64,000 bases of DNA from Anodontia alba. Taxonomy: Eukaryota; Mollusca; Bivalvia; Lucinida; Lucinidae. The notes beneath the pieces were generated by a model. That model was not told where the DNA came from. It worked only from the letters and a program-made list of their open reading frames with translations, and searched no databases. A program made the translations under genes and the position numbers. The stretch is from the NCBI GenBank assembly GCA_964016985.1, contig OZ024824.1, forward strand, positions 44,499,168 through 44,563,167, in the 5' to 3' direction. This document shows, piece by piece, positions 10,376 to 22,150 of the stretch (its first letter is position 1; each line of letters starts with the position of its first letter).

Positions 10376-11608
10376 TTAGCATCGAGGATGAGAAAGACCT
10401 GACTGGCCCCCCACCACTTTTTGAGCAGAAACCACTGGACCCATCAGTCGTAGGTTCTCTCCTTGTGTGTTTAAATCCCGTAGATAGAACTTGGCAAAAG
10501 TCGAACGAGAAGACCACACAGCAGCTTTGATAATATCCTCAATCGGGATTTTATTCATATAAGACCAAGAAGCCGAAAGAGCCCTTAACTCGTGGGCCTT
10601 AATCTTAAGCAAAGCTATCTTAGACAGACAATTTCTTATAAGCTAATCTAATGGTATAAGAAATCCATCCGGAGATAGATCCCTTAGTAATATCATGATC
10701 TCCCTTCAAGGGAAGAAAGAGCCTTTTTCTGGTTTTTTTTTTTTGATAGGCTCGGTCACTTTCAAGTAACGTTTCAAAGCCCTAACAGGACATAAAAGCC
10801 TGTTAAAGTCATTAAATTTAATTGTTCTGGCTAAATTTTGAACCAAAGTATCATCCGGGCAAACGGATGGTAATCGATTTTTTGCCAAAAAGCCCGTTTG
10901 TGTCCATAAAGAAACCGAACCATCTGACTGATTGAATCTGAGATGTCCTGAATCCATGGAGAAGGCATGAATCTCACTAACACGTCTTGCTGCTGCCATG
11001 ACAAGCAGAAATACGATTTTTAGACTTAGATGGAACCTAGAAGCCTTATGCAATGGTTCATATGGTTCAGAACATAATGAAGAAAGGACACAAGAAAGGT
11101 CCCATTTTGGAGCTAAAGACCTTTCAACTGGCCTCTGTAATTCACATGACTTGATAAGTTCAGAAATGACATGATCAGATCCAATGTTGTTGTCAGATTT
11201 AAACTTCAAAGTATTAGAGATAGTAGATCTGTAACCTTTGATAGTACTGACTTGACATTTCTTCTCCTGGAACAAATGTAGCAAAAAGTCTGCTACTTCC
11301 GAAGGAGTGGCCGAGAAAGGATGAACTTCCCTTTGCAAACACCAATCTGAAAAAAACTTTCCATTTGGCGTCATAAATCTGGTAGACATTCGCCTTGCTT
11401 CAGCTGCGTGTCTGGCAATGTTCGCCGAAAACTTTCGATCTCTGATCGATCGGCGGATAAACTCCAAGCGTGAAGTTTTAAGCTTTCTATGTTTTCCCTG
11501 GCAAATTTCTGACCCAATTGTGTCAACAGATTTTTGTGCGAGGGAATCCGAATGACCGGTGCTACTACTAACCGAAGAATGTCCGGAAACCAAGACATTT
11601 CGGCCCAA
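10376..11608 (-). pseudogene. DIRS tyrosine recombinase (broken)
   Basis: Integrase-type tyrosine recombinase that would insert the circular DNA intermediate. The N-terminal SAM-like core-binding part is around SDWCLQREVHPFSATPSEV and STIKGYRSTISNTL. The catalytic domain shows the first Arg in MAAARRVSEIHAF, the H-x-x-R box in KAHELRALSASW, and the nucleophile Tyr in FAKFYLRDL. The main frame ends at a TGA after KGSFFP (about 10706). The remainder (10376-10612) is in another frame, with two stops between. It overlaps the C-terminus of the RNase H frame, as is usual in DIRS elements. Confidence 0.9.
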
Positions 11609-13290
11609 AGAGGAGCTATCAACACTATGTTGCAGTGATGTTGGCGAATCTTGTTGATTATTGCTGGAATCAGAGCAAACGCAGGAAACGCATAAGCGTG
11701 CATTCCATTCCAGTTCATTGACATTGCATCTATCGCCAGAGCCTTTTCGTCTGGGATAGGAGACACATAGATTGGTAACTTGTTGTTGAGACGAGTCGCA
11801 AACAGATCTATGTTTGGAAGCCCGTCATCGACAGAATCCAGTTGCAAATCATCTGATCCAGAGACAATTCTGTCGAAATTGGTTTGGAAAGACGATTTAA
11901 CCGGTCTGCTAAAATGTTCGATTTTCCTGGTATATGTCTCACCAGAAGATTTATTTCTTTCTGATTGCACCACTGGAGTGTCTGGCATACCTCCATGCAC
12001 AGAGATGGAGAATGGGTGCCCCCTTCTCTCTTCAGATACGAGACTACCAAAGAGTTGTCTGCGGCAATCATCACTGTTGAATTGAAGACATACTGGTGAC
12101 ATTGTTTTAGAGCTAGTAATATTGCTTTCATCTCTAAAACATTGATATGAAGAACTGATTGGTCTGGCGTCCAAGCTCCATGAAACAGCAGTCCTTCCGG
12201 TTCGAGATGGACTCCCCATCTGGAGAGGCTCGCATCCGTGAAAAGACTGTGTGTTGGTAGAGACGGTTTCAGTGTTACACCCGAGATGAAATGTCCCTTG
12301 TTGTCCCACCATTCCAAATGCTTCCTGATTGGAGCATTGAGAAGAATGGGATACTCTAAGGGAAGCACATGAGGTTTCCATTGTGCAAACAGAGCCATTT
12401 GAAGTGGACTTAAGTGTAGCTTACCCAATACTACAAATTGAGCTGCAGCACTTAGATTTCCTAGAAGAGACAGAGACTCTTGCTGAGACCTGTTTCTGTT
12501 TCTTGAACCACAGTAACAGTTCCAGAATGCCCTGTACTCTGTCTAATGGCACTCAAACTATGTTCTTGTGTGTTAGGAATTCCATTCCTATGAACACAAA
12601 GTTCTGAGACGGAACCAAATCTGACTTTTTTTCGTTGATTATCAGTCCTAGGGACATAATCAGTTCGATTGTAAACTGTCGGTCTCTCAGAATTTCTTGA
12701 CGAACCTGATTTCTGACCAACCAGTCGTCCAAATTTGGAAACAGTACAATTGCCCTTTTTCTGTAGATATGTTGCTATGGCAACCATCAAACGGGTGAAA
12801 ACATAGGGACTTGTCACAAGGCCAAATGGAAGAGCCTTGAATTGATAAGCCTGACCCTTGAGACAGAAACGGAGATACTTCTGAGACTGCCGGTGAATAG
12901 GAACATGTAGATAAGCATCTGTCAGATCTAGTGAGAATGCCCAGTCGTTGGGTTAAAATCGCCTGTCAGACCTTGTTGGCTGTCTCCATTCTGAACGACT
13001 GAATATCCAGAAACGTATTCAGTCTGGACAGATCTATTATTAGTCCTAATTTCCCATTCTTCTTGGCAACCAAGAAAATACGAGAATAAAAGCCTGGACC
13101 TTCCGGTTCTATCTTCTCCACTGCCCCTTTGTGTAGAAGTTTGTTGACCTCTTCTACTAGATTCAGACTTTCGGTCTGTTGAAGAAAGATTGGAGTTGGG
13201 GAGAGGAAGGGTTTGTTTACAAATGCAATTTTGTACCCTTTTCTTACGACAGAGAGGACCCATGAGTCCTCTGTTTTTCTCCCCAACGAT
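11371..13290 (-). pseudogene. DIRS reverse transcriptase / RNase H polyprotein (broken)
   Basis: Reverse transcriptase motifs in order: IFLVAKKNGKLGLIIDLSRL, DLTDAYLHVPIHRQSQKYL (motif A Asp), LPFGLVTSPYVFTR (motif B), and NLDDWL (motif C, where related elements usually have YLDDW). RNase H follows: LFTDASLSRWGVHLE, INVLEMKAILLAL, AADNSLVVSYL, RHIPGKSNILADRL. Then comes the DIRS-specific extension NIDLFATRLNNKLPIYV, AYAFPAFALIPAI, APLWAEMSWFPDIL. Frame changes occur near 12960, near 12750 (at an A/G run just before motif C) and near 11820, so no full polyprotein can be made. It would copy the element RNA into DNA and degrade the template. Confidence 0.92.
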
Positions 13291-13493
13291 TTTGAAAGTG
13301 GGCCAACCGTCCTCCTACTGGAAGGTCCTTTCGAAGATGGGACAGTGGAGGAAGCATATCATTGTCGTGTAACGGAGGCACCTCCTCGGGAGGGGGTGTG
13401 TTGACCCCCTTCCGCGAGAGCCAGAGCCTCCATGAGGAGGGCCTCTTCTAGGACCACCTCGATCCCTGTGATTCGGAGGTCTAGAAGAAGAAT

Positions 13494-15765
13494 CCCTGTG
13501 ATCAGAAGATTTGTTTGGGCGTTTCGGAATTTTAAACCGAGAAGAAGAAGCTTGACTACTCTGTGCAACAGAGGAAGCTATGAAACTCTGTTGCTGAGAT
13601 TCAGAATTTGATTTCTGAAGTGCAGCAACCTGACCGCCGAACAGGAATTCAGAAAAGATTGGAACTGAACGGTTTATTCTTCGTCGCTTCCGTCAATAGA
13701 CCTTTCAATGGCAGCCTCCCTCCCAGCTTGCTGGAGTTCTACTGTCAGAATCACTGCCATAGAAGAGGAATGCTTAAGGCAGCTAACAATGGAACTGAGC
13801 AGTCTCTTCAGCATAGGAGCATCCAAATTGTCTGATTCTAGAGCTTTGACTGATGCCGCAGTGAAAAGGTCTGCATACGAGTTAATAGTAACCATATTCC
13901 TAGCCTGGCGCTCCATGGTTTCCAAACTCTTGACTGGAAAATTAACGTTTCCAGAGGATGCCAAATCTAGCAGAGATGCATCCTTATCAATTTTAGGTAC
14001 ACTTGTGGGAAATAACTGACCATGTGACTGGTAGTATTTCATAACAATACCAAGCTCTCTCTCCAAAGATTGATTGGTAACCCAACCAGGTTCAAGTTTT
14101 ACATTTTTGTCGATAAGAGACTGGAAGACATTCACAACATCTTTTATCAGCAAAGACTGAGGAAGAGAAGCTGAGTTCTAATCCTCAGTAGGATTTAATG
14201 CATCCAAAGTGGACCTAGACCTCTGATAGTCTCGGAAGACTCTTTCCTAGGACAAAATTCAGGAGGTAATAAATTCATGACCTCCTGAATTGCCTTGGCA
14301 AAAGAAATGGTAGCTTCCTCTTCCTCCTCGGAATCCGAAGTACCTTTATCAAAAGACTGTTTCTTCAATGGTTTGAAAGAGGCTTTACGAGGTGAACCAG
14401 CTCTGCTTTCACCTTCAAAATCATTCTTGTCCACTATAACTGAGAGATCATCTTCTCTATCAGACTTAAAATGAGATCTTTGAGACATAGTCTTGTGACT
14501 ATGATTTCTAGATGAAGATCTTGCACGACCTCTATGGCGAGAGCCAGAGGAGTGCTTATGCCTCTTGTGCCTTCTATAAGTAGAAATAGAACAGCGTCTG
14601 TGAGACTTTTTCCTCTTATGGTGCCTGTTCCCTGTGATCAGAAGATTTGTTTGGGCGTTTCGGAATTTTAAACCGAGAAGAAGAAGCTTGACTACTCTGT
14701 GCAACAGAGGAAGCTATGAAACTCTGTTGCTGAGATTCAGAATTTGATTTCTGAAGTGCAGCAACCTGACCGCCGAACAGGAATTCAGAAAAGATTGGAA
14801 CTGAACGGTTTATTCTTCGTCGCTTCGGTCAATAGACCTTTCAATGGCAGCCTCCCTCCTAGCTTGCTGGAGTTCTACTGTCAGAATCACTGCCATAGAA
14901 GAGGAATGCTTAAGGCAGCTAACAATGGAACTGAGCAGTCTCTTCAGCATAGGAGCATCCAAATTGTCTGATTCTAGAGCTTTGACTGATGCCGCAGTGA
15001 AAAGGTCTGCATACGAGTTAATAGTAACCATATTCCTAGCCTGGCGCTCCATGGTTTCCAAACTCTTGACTGGAAAATTAACGTTTCCAGAGGATGCCAA
15101 ATCTAGCAGAGATGCATCCTTATCAATTTTAGGTACACTGGTGGGAAATAACTGACCATGTGACTGGTAGTATTTCATAACAATACCAAGCTCTCTCTCC
15201 AAAGATTGATTGGTAACCCAACCAGGTTCAAGTTTTACTTTTTTGTCGATAAGAGACTGGAAGACATTCACAACATCTTTTATCAGCAAAGACTGAGGAA
15301 GAGAAGCTGAGTTCTAATCCTCAGTAGGATTTAATGCATCCAAAGTGGACCTAGACCTCTGATAGTCTCGGAAGACTCTTTCCTAGGACAAAATTCAGGA
15401 GGTAATAAATTCATGACCTCCTGAATTGCCTTGGCAAAAGAAATGGTAGCTTCCTCTTCCTCCTCGGAATCCGAAGTACCTCTATCAAAAGACTGTTTCT
15501 TCAATGGTTTGAAAGAGGCTTTACGAGGTGAACCAGCTCTGCTTTCACCTTCAAAATCATTCTTGTCCACTATAATTGAGAGATCATCTTCTCTATCAGA
15601 CTTAAAATGAGATCTTTGAGACATAGTCTTGTGACTATGATTTCTAGATGAAGATCTTGCACGACCTCTATGGCGAGAGCCAGAGGAGTGCTTATGCCTC
15701 TTGTGCCTTCTATAAGTAGAAATAGAACGGCGTCTGTGAGACTTTTTCCTCTTATGGTGCCTGTT
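13494..15765. repeat. 1,136-bp tandem duplication inside the DIRS Gag region
   Basis: Units 13494-14629 and 14630-15765 are about 99% identical. The junction joins gtgcctgtt directly to ccctgtgatcagaag. The few differences (for example tcgcttccg / tcgcttcgg) show the duplication is recent but not brand new. Confidence 0.96.
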
Positions 15766-16700
15766 TCTGTCTGAAGAGGTTGACCACTCAGAACTGACAG
15801 ACTCAGATCTGGATCTAGAAGACCAGCTGTAAGAACTGGGACTCGTATAATGATGGTGCCTCTGGTGTTTAGATCTAGAATATTTGTGCTTTATCTTAAC
15901 CTATGCCTTCTAGAGGAAGAATGGCGATCTCGGGAATAAGACCGATGACAAGATCGGGAACGATATGTCCAGCCTGGAGATCGATGCCGAGATGACCTGC
16001 CCGGTGACCGGTGTCGAGATGACCGGCCTGTGATTGGTGTCGAGATGCCCGATCCTGTGACCGGTGCTGTGATGACCTGTCTGATGACCGGTGCCGAGAT
16101 GACCGGTCCGGGGATCGGTGTTGTAAAGACCGATCCTTAGACTGCGGCTGAGATGACCGGGCGGGTGAAACCCGGCCCGGTGACCGGTCAGATTCAGAAG
16201 AATCTCGACCAGAGGAAGAATCATCCCTTGACACGTGGTCGGATGATCTGTCAATCCTCTTGTCTGCGGACAAGTTGGTAGTGGAACCACCAATTTGATC
16301 TACAGGAGTTGCCTCCGTAGAACGAGAAGTGTCAGTCAGGAGATTTTCCTGGTTCTCTCGGTAATTCTCCCCTGAGGCGGACTTAGACTGAGAAGAGTTC
16401 TCAGACTGGGACTGCCTGGATACAGTCCCGGAGCCAGAGTCACAGATGTCATTGCTACCCTCAACAGTTTTAGAAACTGTGTCTCGGGAAGAGGCTCCCT
16501 TCTTGCCCATCTTCTTCTTGTTCATCGCAACCTTCCTCTGAATGTAAGAACGTCTATTAGAAGCTAGAGTCCAAATTGAGCTAGGCCACAGTTTACAGAT
16601 CTGGCAGCGCAACTGAAAACTGCAACGAGAGCAAGAAAAACATCAAGGATGATTGTCCCAAGAGGCTTTCAAATGTCCGCAGCTGCCACAAACTTGGGAC
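13670..16700 (-). pseudogene. DIRS Gag-like ORF (broken, internally duplicated)
   Basis: Starts with a Cys/His cluster (VCGSCGH, DNHP, CFSCSRC, CQICKLW), interrupted by a TGA at 16643-16645. Then follows a Ser/Arg-rich region with minisatellite-like RS repeats (DRSSRHRSSDRSSQHRS, about 15960-16160), a basic stretch (NRHHKRKKSHRR), an acidic stretch (SDSEEEEEATISF), and a conserved tail (LPPEFCPRKESSETIRGLG; LIKDVVNVFQSLIDK). Similar Cys/His plus SR-like layouts occur in DIRS Gag proteins, where the role is thought to be RNA packaging. The tail half is present twice because of a tandem duplication. Confidence 0.8.
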
Positions 16701-16939
16701 ATAAGAAGGGCAAACAGTAAACAAAACTGTACTAAGAAATGAAGTCACGAAAAACTGTGTCACAACTGAGAACAATAAGTTCAAAAGCAGAAAAATCCGC
16801 TAAATTTAACTTAAGTAAAAGGAAAGCAAATACCAACATTCCAACGGGGAAAAAACAGCATACCATCCGAATAAATACTAAAGAATTGGAAAATTTATAT
16901 CCAAAACACAGAAACACATCCGAAATGGCGACACACAAA

Positions 16940-17117
16940 GGGAATTTCTGAAGTACCCGTGACGTCTGTGCGCTTTTGCGCGCTTTTGTTCACTGGGTAA
17001 TTGCCGGTACTGATTCTACGGAGTATAGAACCATACAGATCAATCCATAAAATTCTTTGCGGGGAATAAGGGAAATGCATTAAGTTAAGTCTGTGGTGAG
17101 GAGACTCCAGTTAAAAA
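16940..17117. repeat. DIRS right inverted terminal repeat (element 5' end)
   Basis: Inverted match to 9870-10026. The outer end ctgtggtgaggagactccag is specific to this end and is copied into the ICR. Confidence 0.9.
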
Positions 17118-17132
17118 ATTGATCAATTAGCA

Positions 17133-19475
17133 GCAGAACAAGAATTCCACGGAAGGCGTCATCGCACCTGCTGGGGCAAAAGTCACAGGAGCCACAATCA
17201 GAATGTGGTTATTAAATAAGTTTATTTCATTCTTAGCAGTGCTTAGTTGGAAAACTGGGTTGAAAAAAATGTAGACAAAGTGCCTAGTGGGGCACATATA
17301 TTCTAGCCAGTGCCATTCCCTCTAATGGCTATATCTTCAGCACTGACTTTTCGTATTATACAGCCCATTGATAATGGAATGTCGACGTAAAATGTGTAAA
17401 AGTCACTGGAGCGTGAAATATTGGTCAAGGTCATGGGTCAAGGTACCTGCTAATTCAGTACATCAAGGAGAAGTACTATGCAAGGTATGGTGGTTGTAGG
17501 CCTTATAGTTGAAGAGTTATCAAACATCAATGTAAAATGTGTCATATATAGGTCAAGGTCACTGGGTCAAGGTACCTGCAATAAGGTGAAGCACTATGCA
17601 AGGTTTCGTGGTTGTAGGTCTTATATTTGAGGAGATACCGAACATCAACATAAAATGTGTCAAAGTCACTGGAATGCAAAATAGAGGTCAAGGCCACCAG
17701 GTCAAGGTACCTGCCGAGTCAGTACATCGAGAAGAAGCACAATATAAGATTTGGTGGTTGAAGGCCTTACAGTTGAGGACATATGGAAAGGCGACGTAAA
17801 AGGTGTAAAAGTCAATGGAGCGCGAAATATAGGTCAAGGTGACCCAGTCAAGGTACCTGCGGAGTCCGTACATTGAGAAGCACTATGCGAGGTTTGGTGG
17901 TTTACAGGCCTTATAGTTGAGGAGATATTGAACGTTGACGTAAAATGTGTAAAAGGCACTGGAGCACAAATATAGGTCAAGGTCACCAGGTCAAGATAGC
18001 TGCCAAGCCAGTACATCTAGGAGAAGCACTATGCAAGGTTTGGTGGCTAGAGGTCTTACACTTTAAGAGATCTGGAATGTTGACGTAAATTGTGTCAAAG
18101 TCACTGCAGCCAAAATATAGGCCAAGGTCACCAGGTCAAGGTATCTGCAGAGTCAGTACATTGAGAAGAAGCAATTCGCAAGGTTTGATGGTTGTAGGTC
18201 TTATAATTAAGGAGATATCGAACGTCGACGCAAAATGTGTCAAAGTCACTGGAGCGCAAAATATAGGCCAAGGTCACTGAGTCAAGGTACCTCCCGAATC
18301 AGTACATCTAGGAGAAGCCCTATGCAAGATTTAATAGTTGTACGCCTTATAGTTGAGAAGATATGGAACGTTAACGTAAATTATGTCAAAGTCAATGGAG
18401 TGCAAAATATAGGTCAAGGTCACTGGGTCAATGTACCTGCCAAGTCTGGAGGTCAGGGAGATGTGTCATGCAAGGGATGATGGTTGTTGTAGAATTGTTG
18501 TTGATTAGAATACTAACTTTGACGTAAATGTCGAACTTCGACATAAAAGAACTGTTAACAGACGACAGACAGACGAATGGACAGACGAATGGAAAAGCGG
18601 GCATCTATGTCGCAAAGTCAGGAGGTCAGGGAGATGTTTCATACAAGGTTTGATGGTTGTTTAGTCTTGTAGTTAATTAGAATACTAACTTTGACGTAAA
18701 TGTCGAACTTCGACATAACAGAACTGTCAACAGACAGACAGACAGACGGATGAATGGACAGACGAATTGAAATGTGGGCACCTATGTTGCAAAGTCTGGA
18801 GGTCAGGGAGATGTTTTATGCAAGGTTTGATGGTTGTTTAGTCTTGTAGTTGATAAGAATACTAACTTTGACATAAATGTCGAACTTCGACATAAATGTT
18901 GACAGATGGATGGATGAACGGATAGACGAAAGGAAAAGCGGACACCTATGTCACAAAGTCAGGTCAGGGAGATGTTTCCCACAAGGTTTGATGGTTGTTT
19001 AGTCTTGTAGTTGATTAGAATACTAACTTTGACATAAATGTCGAACTTTGACATAACAGAACTGTTAACAGACGGACGGACAAACGGACAGACGAATGGA
19101 AAAGCGGGCACCTATGTCGCAAAGTCTGGAGGTCAGGGAGATGTTTCATGCAAGGTTTGACGGTTGTTTAGTGTTGTAGTTGATAAGAATACTAACTTTG
19201 ACATAAATGTCGAACTTCGACATAAATGTTGACAGACGGACAGACGAACAGAAAAGCGGATGCCTATGTCGCAAAGTCAGGAGGTCAGGGAGATGTTTCA
19301 CGCAAGGTTTGATGTTGTTTAGTCTTGTAGTTGATTAGAATACTAACTTTGACATAAATGTCAAACGTCGATATAAATGTTGACAGATGGACGGACGGAT
19401 GGACTGACGGACGGATGGAAAATCGGACGCCTTTATCGCACCCTGCAACAAGCAGGTGCAATAAAAATGATTATC
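17133..19475 (+). mobile_element. Satellite-bearing non-autonomous element, copy 1
   Basis: Begins acaagaattccacggaaggc with gcacctgct, and ends agcaggtgcaataaaaatga. The left block (17133-17395) is unique. Then come about seven 150-bp units (17395-18480; gtcaaggtcaccaggtcaag, gcactatgcaaggtttg) and about six 165-bp units (18480-19440; ggtcagggagatgtttca, tactaactttgacataaatg). A second copy lies inverted at 53615-56432. Confidence 0.88.
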
Positions 19476-19807
19476 AATACTGCTTGCCTAATACCTGATT
19501 ATTTGATTTTTGTGTTTATTGCATCATTTTTATATCCAATGAGGACATATTCTTTCTGTCTTGTGCATTTTGATTTGTAGTTTTATTAAAATAAATCAAT
19601 ATAAAGGCTGGACAATTAATGGTTTTAAGCCTCACAACTATAATTTAGGCATAAAATATACTATGATTCATGCTCAGACAGTAAGCCAGAAAGGTTAAGA
19701 TAGCGACCAAATCTTCAGTAATTACTAAGTAATGGATTATCAATCACAATGACAGGACTGATAATCAATTATCATTTTAAGTCCGATTAGCCAGCCCTAA
19801 TTGTGGG

Positions 19808-19889
19808 TACTCATTAGAAGCAACTCGGCAAAGTGCTTCTAATGAATAGCCACAACATATGTATTTATGGAGAAATAAGAAAAATATCA
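19808..19889. repeat. Right part of the split P1 MITE
   Basis: Continues the P1 core from 9797 with tactcattagaagcaac and the second arm up to gagaaataagaaaaat, where the MITE at 19890 interrupts it. Confidence 0.8.
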
Positions 19890-20126
19890 GGGCCCAGTTG
19901 TTCAAAACTAACGATGTCGTTAGTTAATGTATTGTTAAAACTTTAACCATTAAATATGGCATATACGCTATTATTTTTGCTGAAAAGATGTGAGTAGCTT
20001 TTGCATTTGCAACTCACATTTTTTCAGCAAAACTACCTGTAAATTTGATATTGCATTTACTAGAACAGTTAACATTTTGACCACTAAAGAGCTCGTTAAG
20101 CTAACGACATTTGAACAAGTGGGCCC
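19890..20126. mobile_element. TIR MITE with gggcccagttgttcaaa ends
   Basis: Left end gggcccagttgttcaaaa; right end tttgaacaagtgggccc. The inner arms (taacgatgtcgttag / taagctaacgacat) also pair. 237 bp, no ORF. Confidence 0.8.
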
Positions 20127-20219
20127 AGTATTTTTTGGTTAAAATAAAAGCCTGTTACTCCCAATGTCATGGCTTTGTTAGTAAAGTGTTGTGTGTTTTA
20201 AATCTGTATAATAGGAGGA

Positions 20220-22150
20220 TAACACTGAAACTACATGTACAAGCACATCTCCAGACCATGTAGAACAAGTATTAATAGTTTGAAAATAATCTGTGGAAAA
20301 CTCTAGGAGTTGCGTCAACAAGGTATCTATTCTAATGCTAATCAGACCTGGAAAAAACTAAGTCGAACAAGTGAAAAAAGTTGATAAAAAATAATGATAG
20401 GTTAACCCCAAAACCACACACACATCTTCTGACCATGAAGAACAAGTATGCATACATTGTAGTTTAAAAATGATTGTTGGATAACTATTGGACCTGAAAA
20501 AAAAAGTCAAAACATTGAAAAAAAATTGAGAAAAAAAATATAGCAAATACATGTAGTTAGCAAAGCTCACATACCCCCAGCCATAGCTATCAGAGGTATT
20601 TTGAACCATAATTTCGTAGATGAAAATTTCCCTAAGTATTGCATAGCAACAGATAAGGCACTTTTTTCATCTGAAAAATGCTGATATCTTCCTTATTTCT
20701 CAATGAAAACATATGTTGTGGGTACTCATTAGAAGTGCCTTGGTGAGGCACTTCTAATGAGTACCCACAACATATGTATTTGTCGAGAAATACGAAAAAT
20801 ATTATGTGGATACCCCCTCTTATCTGTAGCTGTGTATTGCATGGGAAAGATGGGCAAAAAGAAAAAAATCTCAGTATCTTGGTTTTCTCTTACACAACAT
20901 ACTTCACCATTGTCAGGGCGTATACAAAATTTTAAGACTGGCTCCAATAGCAGGTGAGAAATCTGTGATGAATTTTTAAGAAAGAAAGAAATGACAAATA
21001 AAGAGAATGACAAGCATGAGGATGCTGATTCTCTTTTACACAATACAACTAGTCATACCCAATGATCGTGTCAAATTTGAAAATCCTAGGTGCAGTAGTT
21101 CCTGAGAATTCCTTGACGAAAAAAAAAAAGTTTACAGACAGACACACAGACAAACACTGTTACAGAAAATTTGATTGTGTTGAGCTTTTATGGCCCAGTG
21201 AATCCAACACATCTTCAGACCATGACAAAAACACCTGCAAAGTTTTAAAAAGATCTACATAAAACTGTAAGAGGTTGTGCCCACAAGCTACCCCTCTAAT
21301 AATAATCGGGCCTGGATAAAGTTGAAAAAGTGAAAAAAATTGAAAAACAATAATGGCAGGATAACCATAAAACAACACCCATTTCTTCAGACAATGTAGA
21401 ACAACTCTGCATAGTTTCAAAATGATTGGTAGAAAACTCTAGGAGGGGTCAAAAAAGTGGAAAAAGTTGATAAAAAATAAAAGGAGAATAACCCCAAAAC
21501 CACATGCACATCTTCAGACTATGTAGAACAAGTGTGCAAAGTTGCAAATTTATGGGTGGAAAACTCTAGGAGGAGTTGCACCCATAAGATATCTATTCCT
21601 ATAGTAATCGGACCTGGGAAAACTAAGTCAAAAAAGTGGAAAAATAAGATAACCCCAAAACCACATGCACATCTTCAGACCATGACAAAAACACCTACAA
21701 AGTTTAAAAAAGATCTGTATAAAACTGTTAGAGGTTGCGTCCACAAGCTACCCATCTAATAATACTTGGGCCTGGAAAAACTGTCAAAAAAGTGGAAAAA
21801 GTTGATAAAAAACCATTATAGGATACATGTAATCCCAAAACCCCATGCACATCTTCAGAATGTGTAGAACAAGATGCACAGTTTCAAAATGATCAGTGGA
21901 AAATTCTAGGAGGAGTTGCACCCACAAGGTACCTACATTTGTATTCTAATAGTAATCAGACCTGGAAAAAAAATGAGTCATGGAAAAAGTTGATAAAAAA
22001 ATAATGGGAGGATAACCCCAGAACCACATGCACTTCTTCAGACCATGACAAAAACATCTGCAAAGTTTCATAAAGATCTGTATAAAACTTTATGAGGAGT
22101 TGCACCCACAAGCTACCCATCTCATTGTATCTATGGGCAGATGGAATCTC
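20220..22150. repeat. Tandem repeat array, about 190-bp unit
   Basis: Repeats of ccccaaaaccacatgcacat, cttcagaccatgtagaac, gaaaactctaggaggagttg and gtggaaaaagttgataaaaa. About nine diverged units, interrupted by a P1 MITE at 20640-20830. The same family lies inverted at 62690-63260. Confidence 0.85.
20640..20830. repeat. Palindromic MITE family P1, near full length
   Basis: Best-preserved copy: outer ends acagataaggc / cttatctgtag, core palindrome gttgtgggtactcattagaa with loop gccttggtgaggc. Inserted inside the 190-bp array. Confidence 0.88.

Larger units (their letters stand above)
9827..17117 (-). mobile_element. DIRS-like tyrosine-recombinase retrotransposon (complete, inactivated)
   Basis: About 7.3 kb, read right to left: Gag-like, reverse transcriptase plus RNase H, tyrosine recombinase. 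It has inverted terminal repeats of about 170 bp at both ends and an internal complementary region next to the left ITR, the architecture of DIRS elements. No target duplication is seen, as expected for recombinase-mediated integration. Every ORF has at least one frameshift or stop, so the copy is dead, but its structure is complete. Confidence 0.92.
9798..19799. mobile_element. hAT-like element carrying later insertions
   Basis: Ends TAGGGCTG and CAGCCCTA are inverted. They are flanked by an 8-bp duplication, aatgtggg (9790-9797) and attgtggg (19800-19807), one mismatch. Its own sequence is short (9798-9826, about 17118-17132, and about 19471-19799); the rest is the DIRS-like element and the satellite element. 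No transposase remains. Confidence 0.75.

Noticed and set aside
17596..18480. Open frames with VKVTG...QGHQVKVPAESVH repeats
   Set aside because: Translation of the 150-bp tandem units. The same peptides appear inverted at 54282-55271, and stops fall in register with the repeat.
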